Assembly: GCF_946151065.1 (NCBI RefSeq) | Contig: NZ_CAMGZA010000001.1 | Span: 806,001-870,000 of the forward strand | Direction of reading: 5' to 3' | Length of the DNA: 64,000 nucleotides | Source: Microbacterium sp. Marseille-Q6965 | GTDB lineage: Bacteria; Actinomycetota; Actinomycetes; Actinomycetales; Microbacteriaceae | Notes under the pieces: model-generated | Seen by the model: only the letters and a program-made list of their open reading frames with translations | Databases searched by the model: none | Told to the model about the DNA's origin: nothing | Position numbers and translations under genes: made by a program | Part shown: piece after piece, positions 45,677 to 53,033 of the stretch | How the letters are laid out: every line of letters begins with the position of its first letter | How positions within the stretch are numbered: the first letter of the stretch is position 1

Positions 45677-46041
45677 GATTCCGTCCCCTCTTCGGCACGA
45701 TCGATCGCCTTCTTGAGGCGCTCCTTCTCCCTGTTGATCCAGGCGCCGTCGGAATAGTTCGCGACGAACTCCTCCGCGAACTCCACCGGGTCATCCCCGA
45801 CGATGTCGCGCACCGGCGTGCCGTTCGCGGCATGCTCCTCGAAGAGGTCGGCGAGGTCGCCGAGCATCCGGAGCACGACCTCGCCGTCGGCCACACCGCC
45901 GGCGTACATGACGTAGCGGTCGAGCGCCTGCGCCGCCGTGCGGTATTCGCCGGGCAGCGCCTCCACCCGCGCCTTGTACTGCCGATACTGCTTCTTCTGC
46001 TCGAGCGAGCCCGTGAGCTTCTCGATCCAACCCGCAGCCAT
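45673..46041 (-). CDS. DUF1048 family protein
   Basis: A 122-aa soluble helical protein of the DUF1048 family (QKKQYRQYKARVEALPGEYRTAA, YVMYAGG, LFEEHAANGTPVRDIVG, FVANYSDGAWINREKERL). Such proteins are nearly always encoded between a PadR regulator and an ABC exporter and may act as a small partner of one of them; the role is not known. Its start shares a base with the padR stop (TGATG) and its end overlaps the ATPase start. Confidence 0.85.
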   Translation of the reverse strand: MAAGWIEKLTGSLEQKKQYRQYKARVEALPGEYRTAAQALDRYVMYAGGVADGEVVLRMLGDLADLFEEHAANGTPVRDIVGDDPVEFAEEFVANYSDGAWINREKERLKKAIDRAEEGTES

Positions 46042-46376
46042 CACTTCTCTCCCTTGTCGGTGCGGAGCTCCTCCAGCCGTGCGGCCAGGAAGCTCCAGTC
46101 GTTCCAGAACTCGTTCAGTCGTTCGTGCCCGCTCGCGTTGAGCGAGTACACCTTGCGAGGCGGCCCCTTCTCCGACGGGACCTTCTCCACGTCCACCAGC
46201 CCGCGCTGCTCGATGCGCACGAGCAGGGCGTAGATGGTGCCCTCCGCGATCCCGGCAAAGCCCCGGTCGCGCAGCCAAGCGGTGATCTCGTATCCGTATG
46301 CGGGGCGCGCCGACAGGATCCCCAGGACGATGCCCTCGAGCACGCCCTTGAGCATCTCCGTCGTCTGCCTGCCCAT
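46041..46376 (-). CDS. PadR-family transcriptional repressor
   Basis: A 111-aa PadR (subfamily s2-like) winged-helix protein: GVLEGIVLGILSARPAYGYEIT (helices 1-2), GIAEGTIYALLVRIEQRGLV (recognition helix) and RKVYSLNASGHERL (wing), with a short C-terminal dimerisation helix. AGGAGG precedes the ATG. First gene of a four-gene unit (padR, DUF1048, ATPase, permease), probably autorepressed through the 24-bp palindrome just upstream and induced by a substrate of the exporter. Confidence 0.9.
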   Translation of the reverse strand: MGRQTTEMLKGVLEGIVLGILSARPAYGYEITAWLRDRGFAGIAEGTIYALLVRIEQRGLVDVEKVPSEKGPPRKVYSLNASGHERLNEFWNDWSFLAARLEELRTDKGEK

Positions 46377-46398
46377 ATCGTCCTCCTGCTACTCGGTG

Positions 46399-46422
46399 TT
46401 GCTACGTACTAGTACCTAGCAA
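46399..46422. promoter_or_regulatory. 24-bp near-perfect palindrome, PadR operator candidate
   Basis: Half-sites TTGCTA-C-GTACT and AGTAC-C-TAGCAA; only one base pair of twelve breaks the symmetry. It lies 23 bases upstream of the padR ATG in an unusually AT-rich stretch. PadR proteins bind such dyads over their own promoter. Confidence 0.65.
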
Positions 46423-46510
46423 TGCTGACTACTACTACATAGTGACACTGAATACCGGCCGGCGCAAGCCGGATCTCAGATCTGACACCCGGCGGGCGGT
46501 CGCCCGAGGG

Positions 46511-49015
46511 TCAGGCCGGGGTGAAGCCGCTGCCGTGGGCCAGGAACGGCGAGGCGAGCCCGGTCTCCTGTCCGGCCAGGGCGAGCGCCTCCGCGGGGGC
46601 GAGGCCGGCCGCGAGGCCGCCGTGGAACGCGCTGAGCACTTCGGCCGCCACGTCGTCGGCGACCATCACGGGGGCGGCGACCACGCTGACCGCGCCCGCG
46701 TGCAGCCAGGCGTTGGCCATGCTCAGCGCCTCGGACCCCCATCGCACGGACGAGCGCCCGAGCTCGCACGCCGACAGCACCACGGTGGCGGGGGGATCGG
46801 GGATGAGGTCGATGTCGTAGCCGAAGAGCGTGCCGTCGGCCAGGCTCAGACCCGACAGCATCGGAGAGCCGGGCGCGTGCCGTCCATGGGCCACGACATG
46901 CAGCACCTCCACCTCGTGCGCGAGCCCCGTCACCGCGTCGACGCGGGCGTCCGGCCCGTGCAGCACCCGGGGTGGATCGGCGCGCCCACTGGCGACCGGA
47001 CCACGCTCGACCTCCCAGGCGAACGAGGCGCGCTCGACCTCCTCGAGGCCGCGAGCGACGGCGGGGCCGACCGCGAACCCCACCGAGCGAGCAGAGGCCC
47101 ACGCGCCGCGCGAGGCGAGCCAGCGTGAAGCGGACCGCGCAAGCGTGACGGCGCGTCCCCGCGTGGCGGGCAGCATCGCCCATGGCATCCCGGCGAGCGA
47201 GCCCGGTGCCGTGATGAGCACGCGGCGCGGATCGCCGGCCGCATCCAGCGCGGGCTCGACGAGCAGGCGAGACAGGGTGGCCAGGCGCGCGTCCAGCGCC
47301 GCGGCGACCGCACGCGCCATGGGACCGGAGCGGATCGCGGCCGACACGTCGAGGTCCGCCCGAAGGCCCTGCAGCTCACGCCGCACCTGCGGCCAGGCGA
47401 TCTCGAAAGCGCGCGGGGGGCGCTCCTGCGGTACGACGAGACAGGCGAGCCGCCCGCGACTGAACAGGTAGGTCACGAAGGCGGTCTCGCGATCCAGCCC
47501 CGCCCTCACCTGGTCGAGATCGGCTCGCGGGATGGGTTCGGGGCCGCCCACGGTGGCCCACTGCCGGTTCTGCAGCCGCTCACGGATGGCGCGGATCCGT
47601 GGGTCGCTCGCCGCATCCTGCTCCCCCACCTCGTCGTAGAGCAGGCGCAACTGGGCGAGGTCCCGCGCGTGCGCGGGGTCCGGTGGCGGGCGGACCGGTG
47701 TGACCTGGTGGGCGAAGTGCCGGGCGCGCTCCGACCAGTCGAACATGATCTCGGGGCGACGCGAGCGCATCGCCGCATCGAGACCGTCGAAGATCAGCTG
47801 TGCGCCGTGCATGCCCGATGACGACGCCATGTCGAGAGATCCGAACGAGCGCTGCCAGCGTGCGAGGCTCTCCAGCCCCTCCGCCGCGTGACGCCTGACC
47901 TCGGTGTACCGGCCGCGGGCTGCGGCTCGGGCCGCCCGCGCCTCGTGCACGAGCAGCCGGACGGTGAGCGGATCCCGAGACCGCAGGCGAAGCGGCGGTC
48001 CCGACGCATCGCCCGCTCGCGCTCGGGCGATGCGCCAGGCAAGCCGCAGCGACAGCGCCTCCTCGCGGAACCCCGTGCGCTCCAGCTCCCGTGCCGCCTC
48101 GTCCACCTGCTCGGCCGACGGGGCACGACGGCGCGCGGCGGGACCGAGCTCGAGGAGCGCGCGCAGTCGCACGCCCTCCGCGCGGGCGGCCCACGTCGTG
48201 CTGCCGAGGGCACGGAAGCGGCGCGCGGCGGCCGCCGCCGTCGTCGCCGCCCGCGGCCGGTCGTGCGTCACGAGCGACCGCGCCAGCTGCAGCTCCGCCT
48301 CGGCCCGCGACTGGGGCACCCTCGCCGCCCCGAAGGAGCGCGCGACCTCTGCCAGCGTCCGCTCGGCGTCGACGATGTTGCCCGCCTCGCGCAGCACCTC
48401 CGCACGGTCGAGGTCGCAGATCGCGGCATTCACGGGAGACGACGCGGCGAGCGGACGGGCCTCCGCCATGCGCTCGAGCGCGGTGATGAGATCACCCTCG
48501 AGCAAGGCGACGTAGCCGATGTTGTGGATGGCACGGGCGCGGTCCTGCTCCAGGCCGGCCTCACCGAAGGCACGGGCGGCCTCGTCGAGCGCCTGCCGCG
48601 CCTCGGCGAGTCGGCCGCGGTGCATCAGCGCGACGCTCTTGTTGATGAGCATGTGGCCGCGCCGGACGGGATCCCGCTGCGTCGCGAGCGCGCGACCGAG
48701 CCGTGCAAGCGCCTCGGCGTAGTCGCCGCGTTCGACCGCCATCGCCCCGAGCTGCCCCTCCAGCACCGAGATCGTCGCGTCGCTCAGGCCCGCCGCGCGC
48801 CCCGCCTCCAGCGCCTCCTGGCAGATCCTGAGGGCCAGGTCGGGCTGACCGCTTCGGGTGAGGATGTACGCGAGCGTGCCCGCGATGCGCGCCTCCAGCT
48901 CGAGCGATTCCGCGCGCTCGTACGCCGCGGAAACCGCCCGCCACGCTTCAGCCACCCTCCCCTGATTGATGAAGGTGATGCCGCGCTCGTGCAGCTCCTC
49001 GGGTGTCCGCCCCAT
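46511..49015 (-). CDS. TPR-CHAT caspase-like protease
   Basis: An 834-aa protein. Residues 1-430 are helical repeats of TPR type (for example GTLAYILTRSGQPDLALRIC, GDYAEALARLGRALA, NIGYVALLEGDLITALERM). Residues about 520-834 form a CHAT domain of the caspase-like clan, with His710 in VVAHGRHAPG and Cys750 in VLSACELG, so the catalytic pair is intact. No signal peptide or membrane helix, hence cytosolic. TPR-CHAT proteases are usually activated by a bound partner and cleave a dedicated substrate. It is the last gene of the sigma - 160-aa protein - S8 - 67-aa protein - CHAT operon, starting 3 bases after the small gene's stop. Confidence 0.88.
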   Translation of the reverse strand: MGRTPEELHERGITFINQGRVAEAWRAVSAAYERAESLELEARIAGTLAYILTRSGQPDLALRICQEALEAGRAAGLSDATISVLEGQLGAMAVERGDYAEALARLGRALATQRDPVRRGHMLINKSVALMHRGRLAEARQALDEAARAFGEAGLEQDRARAIHNIGYVALLEGDLITALERMAEARPLAASSPVNAAICDLDRAEVLREAGNIVDAERTLAEVARSFGAARVPQSRAEAELQLARSLVTHDRPRAATTAAAAARRFRALGSTTWAARAEGVRLRALLELGPAARRRAPSAEQVDEAARELERTGFREEALSLRLAWRIARARAGDASGPPLRLRSRDPLTVRLLVHEARAARAAARGRYTEVRRHAAEGLESLARWQRSFGSLDMASSSGMHGAQLIFDGLDAAMRSRRPEIMFDWSERARHFAHQVTPVRPPPDPAHARDLAQLRLLYDEVGEQDAASDPRIRAIRERLQNRQWATVGGPEPIPRADLDQVRAGLDRETAFVTYLFSRGRLACLVVPQERPPRAFEIAWPQVRRELQGLRADLDVSAAIRSGPMARAVAAALDARLATLSRLLVEPALDAAGDPRRVLITAPGSLAGMPWAMLPATRGRAVTLARSASRWLASRGAWASARSVGFAVGPAVARGLEEVERASFAWEVERGPVASGRADPPRVLHGPDARVDAVTGLAHEVEVLHVVAHGRHAPGSPMLSGLSLADGTLFGYDIDLIPDPPATVVLSACELGRSSVRWGSEALSMANAWLHAGAVSVVAAPVMVADDVAAEVLSAFHGGLAAGLAPAEALALAGQETGLASPFLAHGSGFTPA

Positions 49016-49018
49016 GTT

Positions 49019-49222
49019 TCATGCCGCTCGGAATCGCAGTGCCCGGGCAGAACTGCCTAATGCCGAGCGCGCTCTTCCGCCCCGGTGGGAATCGGGAGCA
49101 GCATGTTCCCCGACGCTCGCGACACCCGACACGCGCAGCGTCACACCGCTCCCGGCGTCATGCGTCGGCTGCACGGAAAGGTCCACCCTGATGCCCTTCA
49201 CCCAGACCACGGTCGCGCTCAC
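49019..49222 (-). CDS. Small coupled protein (67 aa) between S8 and CHAT genes
   Basis: A 67-aa frame starting GTG at 49222, overlapping the S8 stop as GTGA, and ending 3 bases before the CHAT start. Sequence begins VSATVVWVKGIRVDLSVQPTH and contains SGVTLRVSGVASVGEH; the front half reads like a beta-strand domain, the rear half is basic. No cysteine and no known family recognised. The stop/start arrangement on both sides argues that it is translated. It could be a substrate, inhibitor or adaptor of the neighbouring proteases; unproven. A longer frame upstream is antisense-type shadow of the S8 gene. Confidence 0.6.
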   Translation of the reverse strand: MSATVVWVKGIRVDLSVQPTHDAGSGVTLRVSGVASVGEHAAPDSHRGGRARSALGSSARALRFRAA

Positions 49223-50853
49223 CGAGACTCCTGCGGGGTCGTCGATCCGCCGTCGATTCCCCTGGCCGCGAGCGCCGCGTGGGTCGCGCGCCGCGACCGG
49301 GCGACGCGCGCGGCAGCGTTCCGCTCGCGCTTGACCGGCTGCGCTGCGAGTTCCGCGGCGATCATCGCCGCCACGTACGGTGCGGCGAACGACGTGCCGC
49401 TCCACACGGCGAACCCGCCGCGAAAGCTCTCGGGAGCGATCGTCTCGCGACGGAGCCGGTACTCATCCGAGCGCGTCGTCGCCTGCCTGCCACCCTCGAA
49501 GTCCGGACTCGTGCTGACCACGGCGGCGCCCGGAGCGTAGACGCGCACCCAGGGCCCCACGTTCGAGAACAGCGCCACGGAGTCGCCGCCGGGGTTGAGG
49601 GCGCCCACCGAGACGTGATCCGCGAACTCGTCGGGCTTGATGCCGTTGTCCGAGCCGGGCCACGGCCAGAGGGCGGCGGGGAACGCCGGCCGATCGATCG
49701 CGTCGTTGCCTGCGGAGCAGACGACGACGCATCCGAGCTCGCGGGCGACGCGCAGGATGTCGAACAGCGTGGTCGAGTAGTGCCCGTCCTCCGGTGTCTC
49801 GTGGTAGTAGCCGAGCGAGAGATTGAGCACGTCGACCGCGAGGCCGTCACGCGCGCCCTCCTGGTGGCGGCGCAGGAGTTCCACGACGTCGGCGAGGGTG
49901 GCCAGGAGCGCGCTCTCGGACACGAGCCCCAGGGCGTCCGCCACGCGCACCGAGACGATGTCGGCGTCCGGCGCCACTTGGCGCACGATCCCCGCGATGA
50001 AGGTCCCGTGCCCCGCGACGGGGTCGAGGGCGCCGTCGAGCTGCCCGTAGAGGTCACCGAACCGCTCCGGATCGGCGTCGTCCGTAAGTCCGATCGGGCG
50101 CCCGTCGATCTCGAGGTGCCGCGTGACCACGTCATCCGGCAACCAGTCGTGGGCACCGCATCCCGTGTCGAGGACCGCCACGACGGGACGCCGGTGCCCC
50201 GGCGGCACCGCGGCGCGAGCCGGCGCGGCGCCGATCCGGGCGACCGGCTGACGGCCGCCGCAGCCCGCTCGCGCGTACTCGGCGGCCCCGTACGGGTTGC
50301 TCGATGTGAACGGGTTGCTGGACGTGAAGGGGTTCGAGGAGGTGAACGGGTTGGAGGATGTGAACGGGTTCGCCCTCGTGAAGGGGTTCACGCCCACCGG
50401 ATCGATCGCGATGAGATGGTCCAGGCCCACCCCCGTCAGCGGCGACCGCGAGAGCCGCCGAGCCCGCTGCAACAGGCGCCAGGCGTCGGGCGCGGCGAGC
50501 GGGTCGCGACGGTCCGCGTCCGCGGCGAGGATCACCCGGGTCACGCCCGGCACACCGGGCAGCAACGGGGCGGGCTGCGTCCCCAGCTCGGGCAGCACCT
50601 CGCCGCGCAGGCTCTCCGCGGTCAGAACCCAGCCGAGCTCTCCGGCCGCATCGGCCAGCGCGCGCAGATTCGCACCGCGGGCGGCGGCGGTGTCGCCCGT
50701 GACGAGCAGCCGGTCGGGAACATAGACCGTCGGGAAGGGGGTGATCCCGGGTGCGTCCTCCGCGGTGGGTTCCAGAATGCGTCCCGGAGGGATCGAGCCG
50801 GCCGCGCGGTCACGCCACGTCCAGCCCGGCGGCTGGGCGCCCTCTCCCACCAT
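49219..50853 (-). CDS. S8-family (subtilisin-like) serine peptidase, probably cytosolic
   Basis: A 544-aa protein (ATG at 50853; a GTG at 50862 would have its ribosome site too close). Catalytic triad: Asp229 in VVAVLDTGCGAHDW, His282 in AGHGTFIAGIV, Ser485 in WSGTSFAAPYVA, with oxyanion Asn383 in VCSAGND. Residues 1-155 are an N-terminal domain lacking a signal peptide, joined to the protease by five NPFT(S/R)(S/A) hexapeptides. Absence of a secretion signal and of a classical I9 propeptide suggests an intracellular, regulated protease. The N-domain contains VPDRLLVTGDTAAARGANLRAL, vaguely inhibitor-like. Operon with a sigma factor and CHAT protease. Confidence 0.88.
   Translation of the reverse strand: MVGEGAQPPGWTWRDRAAGSIPPGRILEPTAEDAPGITPFPTVYVPDRLLVTGDTAAARGANLRALADAAGELGWVLTAESLRGEVLPELGTQPAPLLPGVPGVTRVILAADADRRDPLAAPDAWRLLQRARRLSRSPLTGVGLDHLIAIDPVGVNPFTRANPFTSSNPFTSSNPFTSSNPFTSSNPYGAAEYARAGCGGRQPVARIGAAPARAAVPPGHRRPVVAVLDTGCGAHDWLPDDVVTRHLEIDGRPIGLTDDADPERFGDLYGQLDGALDPVAGHGTFIAGIVRQVAPDADIVSVRVADALGLVSESALLATLADVVELLRRHQEGARDGLAVDVLNLSLGYYHETPEDGHYSTTLFDILRVARELGCVVVCSAGNDAIDRPAFPAALWPWPGSDNGIKPDEFADHVSVGALNPGGDSVALFSNVGPWVRVYAPGAAVVSTSPDFEGGRQATTRSDEYRLRRETIAPESFRGGFAVWSGTSFAAPYVAAMIAAELAAQPVKRERNAAARVARSRRATHAALAARGIDGGSTTPQESR
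50299..50388 (-). repeat. Five 18-bp tandem units encoding NPFTSS linker
   Basis: Encodes NPFTRA followed by four NPFTSS, then NPYGA. The units are identical in protein but vary synonymously (Ser codons and third positions), which points to selection on the peptide and not recent slippage. It links the N-terminal domain with the subtilisin domain. Confidence 0.85.
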
Positions 50854-50892
50854 CGCGCTCACCCCTCCCCGGTGACACGCGGCGCGGAGGGA

Positions 50893-51375
50893 TCACACCT
50901 CGAACTGCGGTGTGACGAACTCCCTCAGCTCCCCGTCCTGTCGCACGATCACCCGTACCGTGGCGAGACCCGGGGCCGCCTCGGGGAACGCGAACCGCCC
51001 CTCGCTGCCGACCTCCGCCACGCGGTCTTCCCCGTCGTCCTGCGTCATCCGGGCCGCCAGCACGGCCGGATCCGACCAACCGTCGACGCGGCGCCCGCCC
51101 GACTCGGTCACCGACACGTGCAGCAGCACGCTCGTCTCGCCGTCGCTGAACTGCAACGTGAGCCGCGACTGCTCGCTGCGGACGGCGCCCTCGAGCGAGC
51201 TCTCCAGGGTGAGCAACGCGTACTCGCGCGAGACATCGTCGATCGCCACCGACGCGATCATGCGCTCGGTGAGGTCCGCCGGCGGCGCGTCGCGGCGCTC
51301 CCAGAGCTCGCGGATGGCCGCGAACAGCTCCTCATCCGTGCCACCGCCGGTCGACATACTCTCCACAGACGTCAT
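50893..51375 (-). CDS. Uncharacterised 160-aa protein coupled to sigma factor and S8 peptidase
   Basis: ATG at 51375 overlaps the sigma-factor stop as ATGA and has GGGAG 5 bases upstream; an internal ATG at 51357 is less well placed. N-terminal helical part (ELFAAIRELWERRDAPPADLTERMIASVAIDDV) and a C-terminal beta-rich part (VLLHVSVTESGGRRVDGWSD, FAFPEAAPGLATVRVIVRQD), ending EFVTPQFEV. No membrane segment and no zinc HxxxCxxC, so not a standard zinc anti-sigma factor. It may bind the sigma factor or be cleaved by one of the proteases. Not recognised as a named family. Confidence 0.72.
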   Translation of the reverse strand: MTSVESMSTGGGTDEELFAAIRELWERRDAPPADLTERMIASVAIDDVSREYALLTLESSLEGAVRSEQSRLTLQFSDGETSVLLHVSVTESGGRRVDGWSDPAVLAARMTQDDGEDRVAEVGSEGRFAFPEAAPGLATVRVIVRQDGELREFVTPQFEV

Positions 51376-51989
51376 TCTGCTCCCGAATCCAGTCCGGTCC
51401 CCTGAATGAGGCCTCGGAGTTTCGCCAGGCATCGACCGCGCGTCGGTCCGATGCTGCCCATCGGCATGCCGAGATCGTCGGCGATGCGGCGGTAATCGGG
51501 CCGCTCGTCGAAGGCGACCACGCGCAGCAGGCGACGGCACCGGTCATCCAGCTCGCCGACCGCGCGCCACAGGCGCTGCGCGGCGACGCTCTCGACCGCC
51601 TCATCCTCCGCCGACGGCTGCGCCGGCAGCCGTACCTCGAGGATCTCGTCCTCGGTCGCGTCCGATCGTGACGCCATGCGCACCGACTGCCACGCGTTGC
51701 GTCGGGCCGTGATCGTGAGCCAGGCGGAGACGGCCTGCGCATCCTGCACGGAATCGTGCTTACGCACGAAGGCGAGCCAGGTGGACTGCACGACGTCCTC
51801 GGCAGCCGACGTCGAGAGCCCGTACGCCCGGACGGTGTGCCACAGGACCGGTGTCATGATCCTCACCAGCTCGTCCAAAGCCCGGGAGTCACCGTCTCGC
51901 CAGCGCACGAAGCAGCGCGCCGCCTGCTCCCACCGCGGGGCGGACTCGCCGATGTCGTCCGCGGGCGCGGCATCCACCTCCATGGGCAT
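51372..51989 (-). CDS. ECF-type sigma-70 family RNA polymerase sigma factor
   Basis: A 205-aa sigma factor with regions 2 and 4 only. Region 2: DELVRIMTPVLWHTVRAYGLSTSAAEDVVQSTWLAFVRKHDSVQDAQAVSAWLTITARRNAW. Region 4: AVGELDDRCRRLLRVVAFDERPDYRRIADDLGMPMGSIGPTRGRCLAKLRG. The ATG at 51989 has GGGAGG upstream at normal distance; alternatives at 51995 and 51983 do not. First gene of the protease operon, so it may be both activator and controlled element of that operon. The 234-bp divergent gap to 52224 holds its promoter; no convincing hexamers were found there. Confidence 0.88.
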   Translation of the reverse strand: MPMEVDAAPADDIGESAPRWEQAARCFVRWRDGDSRALDELVRIMTPVLWHTVRAYGLSTSAAEDVVQSTWLAFVRKHDSVQDAQAVSAWLTITARRNAWQSVRMASRSDATEDEILEVRLPAQPSAEDEAVESVAAQRLWRAVGELDDRCRRLLRVVAFDERPDYRRIADDLGMPMGSIGPTRGRCLAKLRGLIQGTGLDSGAE

Positions 51990-52223
51990 CGGCACCTCCC
52001 GCGTCAGCCGAGATCACGGCGCGGGTATCGACCGCCGAATCGTCGGAGCGAATGTCGGGCTACTGCTCCCCATAGTGTGCCCGGGCCGGCGTGGATCGGG
52101 CAAGCAGTCGGTGCGGGTGCCCGGGTCCCTCGTATCAGACGGGGCGCCGCGTGATCCTTCGCAGCGCACGCCGGCAGCGGCAGCACCCCGCGCGGCTGCG
52201 CGCACCCGAGCAGGAGGAGCATC

Positions 52224-53033
52224 ATGACGCAGGCCCCCGCGTTCACCGCGGCGATCCCCACGCTCGACACCGACGGCGTGCCGATCCACCTCGTGGCGGC
52301 CGTCCCGGCGCTCGACGTCATCGTCGCGGCCGCGGAGCGACATCCACAGCGTCCTCTCGCCGTCGCCTCGATCAACCTCGACCACCTGCACCACTTCGGC
52401 CGCCACACGCGCCGTTCCGGCCCGCCGTCCGACGACGTCGAGTGGCTCAACCTCATCGACGGCTCTCCCATCGCGGCGTTCGCGCGCCGGGCGACGGGGC
52501 AGGCGCACCCCAAGCTGTCGGGAAGCGACCTCGTCCACGCCGTCCTCGATCGCGCAAGCGAGCGCGGCCTCTCCGTCGCCGTGCTGGGTGGGCGGCCCTC
52601 GGTGTCGGAGCCGCTGCGGCGGCGGCTCGCCGAGCGCTGGCCGAGCCTGCGTCTCGCGGGTCACTGGACGCCGTCCCCGGCGGAGCTGGACGACCCCGCC
52701 GCGGCCGCCGAGCTGACGCGGCGCATCCGCGCGGCGGGGCCCGACATCCTGCTCGTCTGCCTCGGCAAGCCGCGGCAGGAGACGTGGATCGGCGCGCACG
52801 GCGCACGCACCGGCGCAGGCGCGCTCCTGGCCTTCGGAGCCGTGGTCGACTTCCTCGCGGGCGCTGCGGCGCGGGCCCCGCGATGGGTCTCCGAGTCCGG
52901 CCTCGAGTGGGCCTGGCGGCTCGCGCGCGAGCCCCGACGGCTCGCGCGTCGCTATCTTGTGCAGGGCCCGCCTGCCTATGTGGCGCTGCACCGGTCGCCC
53001 CACGCCCTTCGTGAGGGGGTGCGCGGTGCGTGA
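52224..53033 (+). CDS. WecG/TagA/CpsF family glycosyltransferase (GT26)
   Basis: A 269-aa enzyme: SINLDHLHHFGRH, HPKLSGSDLVHAVLDRASERGLSVAVLGG, then DILLVCLGKPRQETWI and ALLAFGAVVDFLAGAAARAPRWVSESGLEW, all typical of the GT26 family. These transfer ManNAc(A) or other sugars to a lipid-linked GlcNAc, the second step of wall or surface glycan assembly, after a WecA/TagO enzyme like that at 35773. AGGAGGAGC precedes the ATG. The next gene starts 8 bases before its end. Confidence 0.88.
   Translation: MTQAPAFTAAIPTLDTDGVPIHLVAAVPALDVIVAAAERHPQRPLAVASINLDHLHHFGRHTRRSGPPSDDVEWLNLIDGSPIAAFARRATGQAHPKLSGSDLVHAVLDRASERGLSVAVLGGRPSVSEPLRRRLAERWPSLRLAGHWTPSPAELDDPAAAAELTRRIRAAGPDILLVCLGKPRQETWIGAHGARTGAGALLAFGAVVDFLAGAAARAPRWVSESGLEWAWRLAREPRRLARRYLVQGPPAYVALHRSPHALREGVRGA

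Noticed and set aside
50299..50388. CRISPR-like short repeat
   Set aside because: Units are 18 bp, contiguous without spacers, in frame and encode NPFTSS inside a peptidase.
46511..51989. Type III-E CRISPR (Craspase) locus
   Set aside because: There is a TPR-CHAT protease and a sigma factor, but no gRAMP/Cas7-11, Cas1/2 or repeat array in the window.
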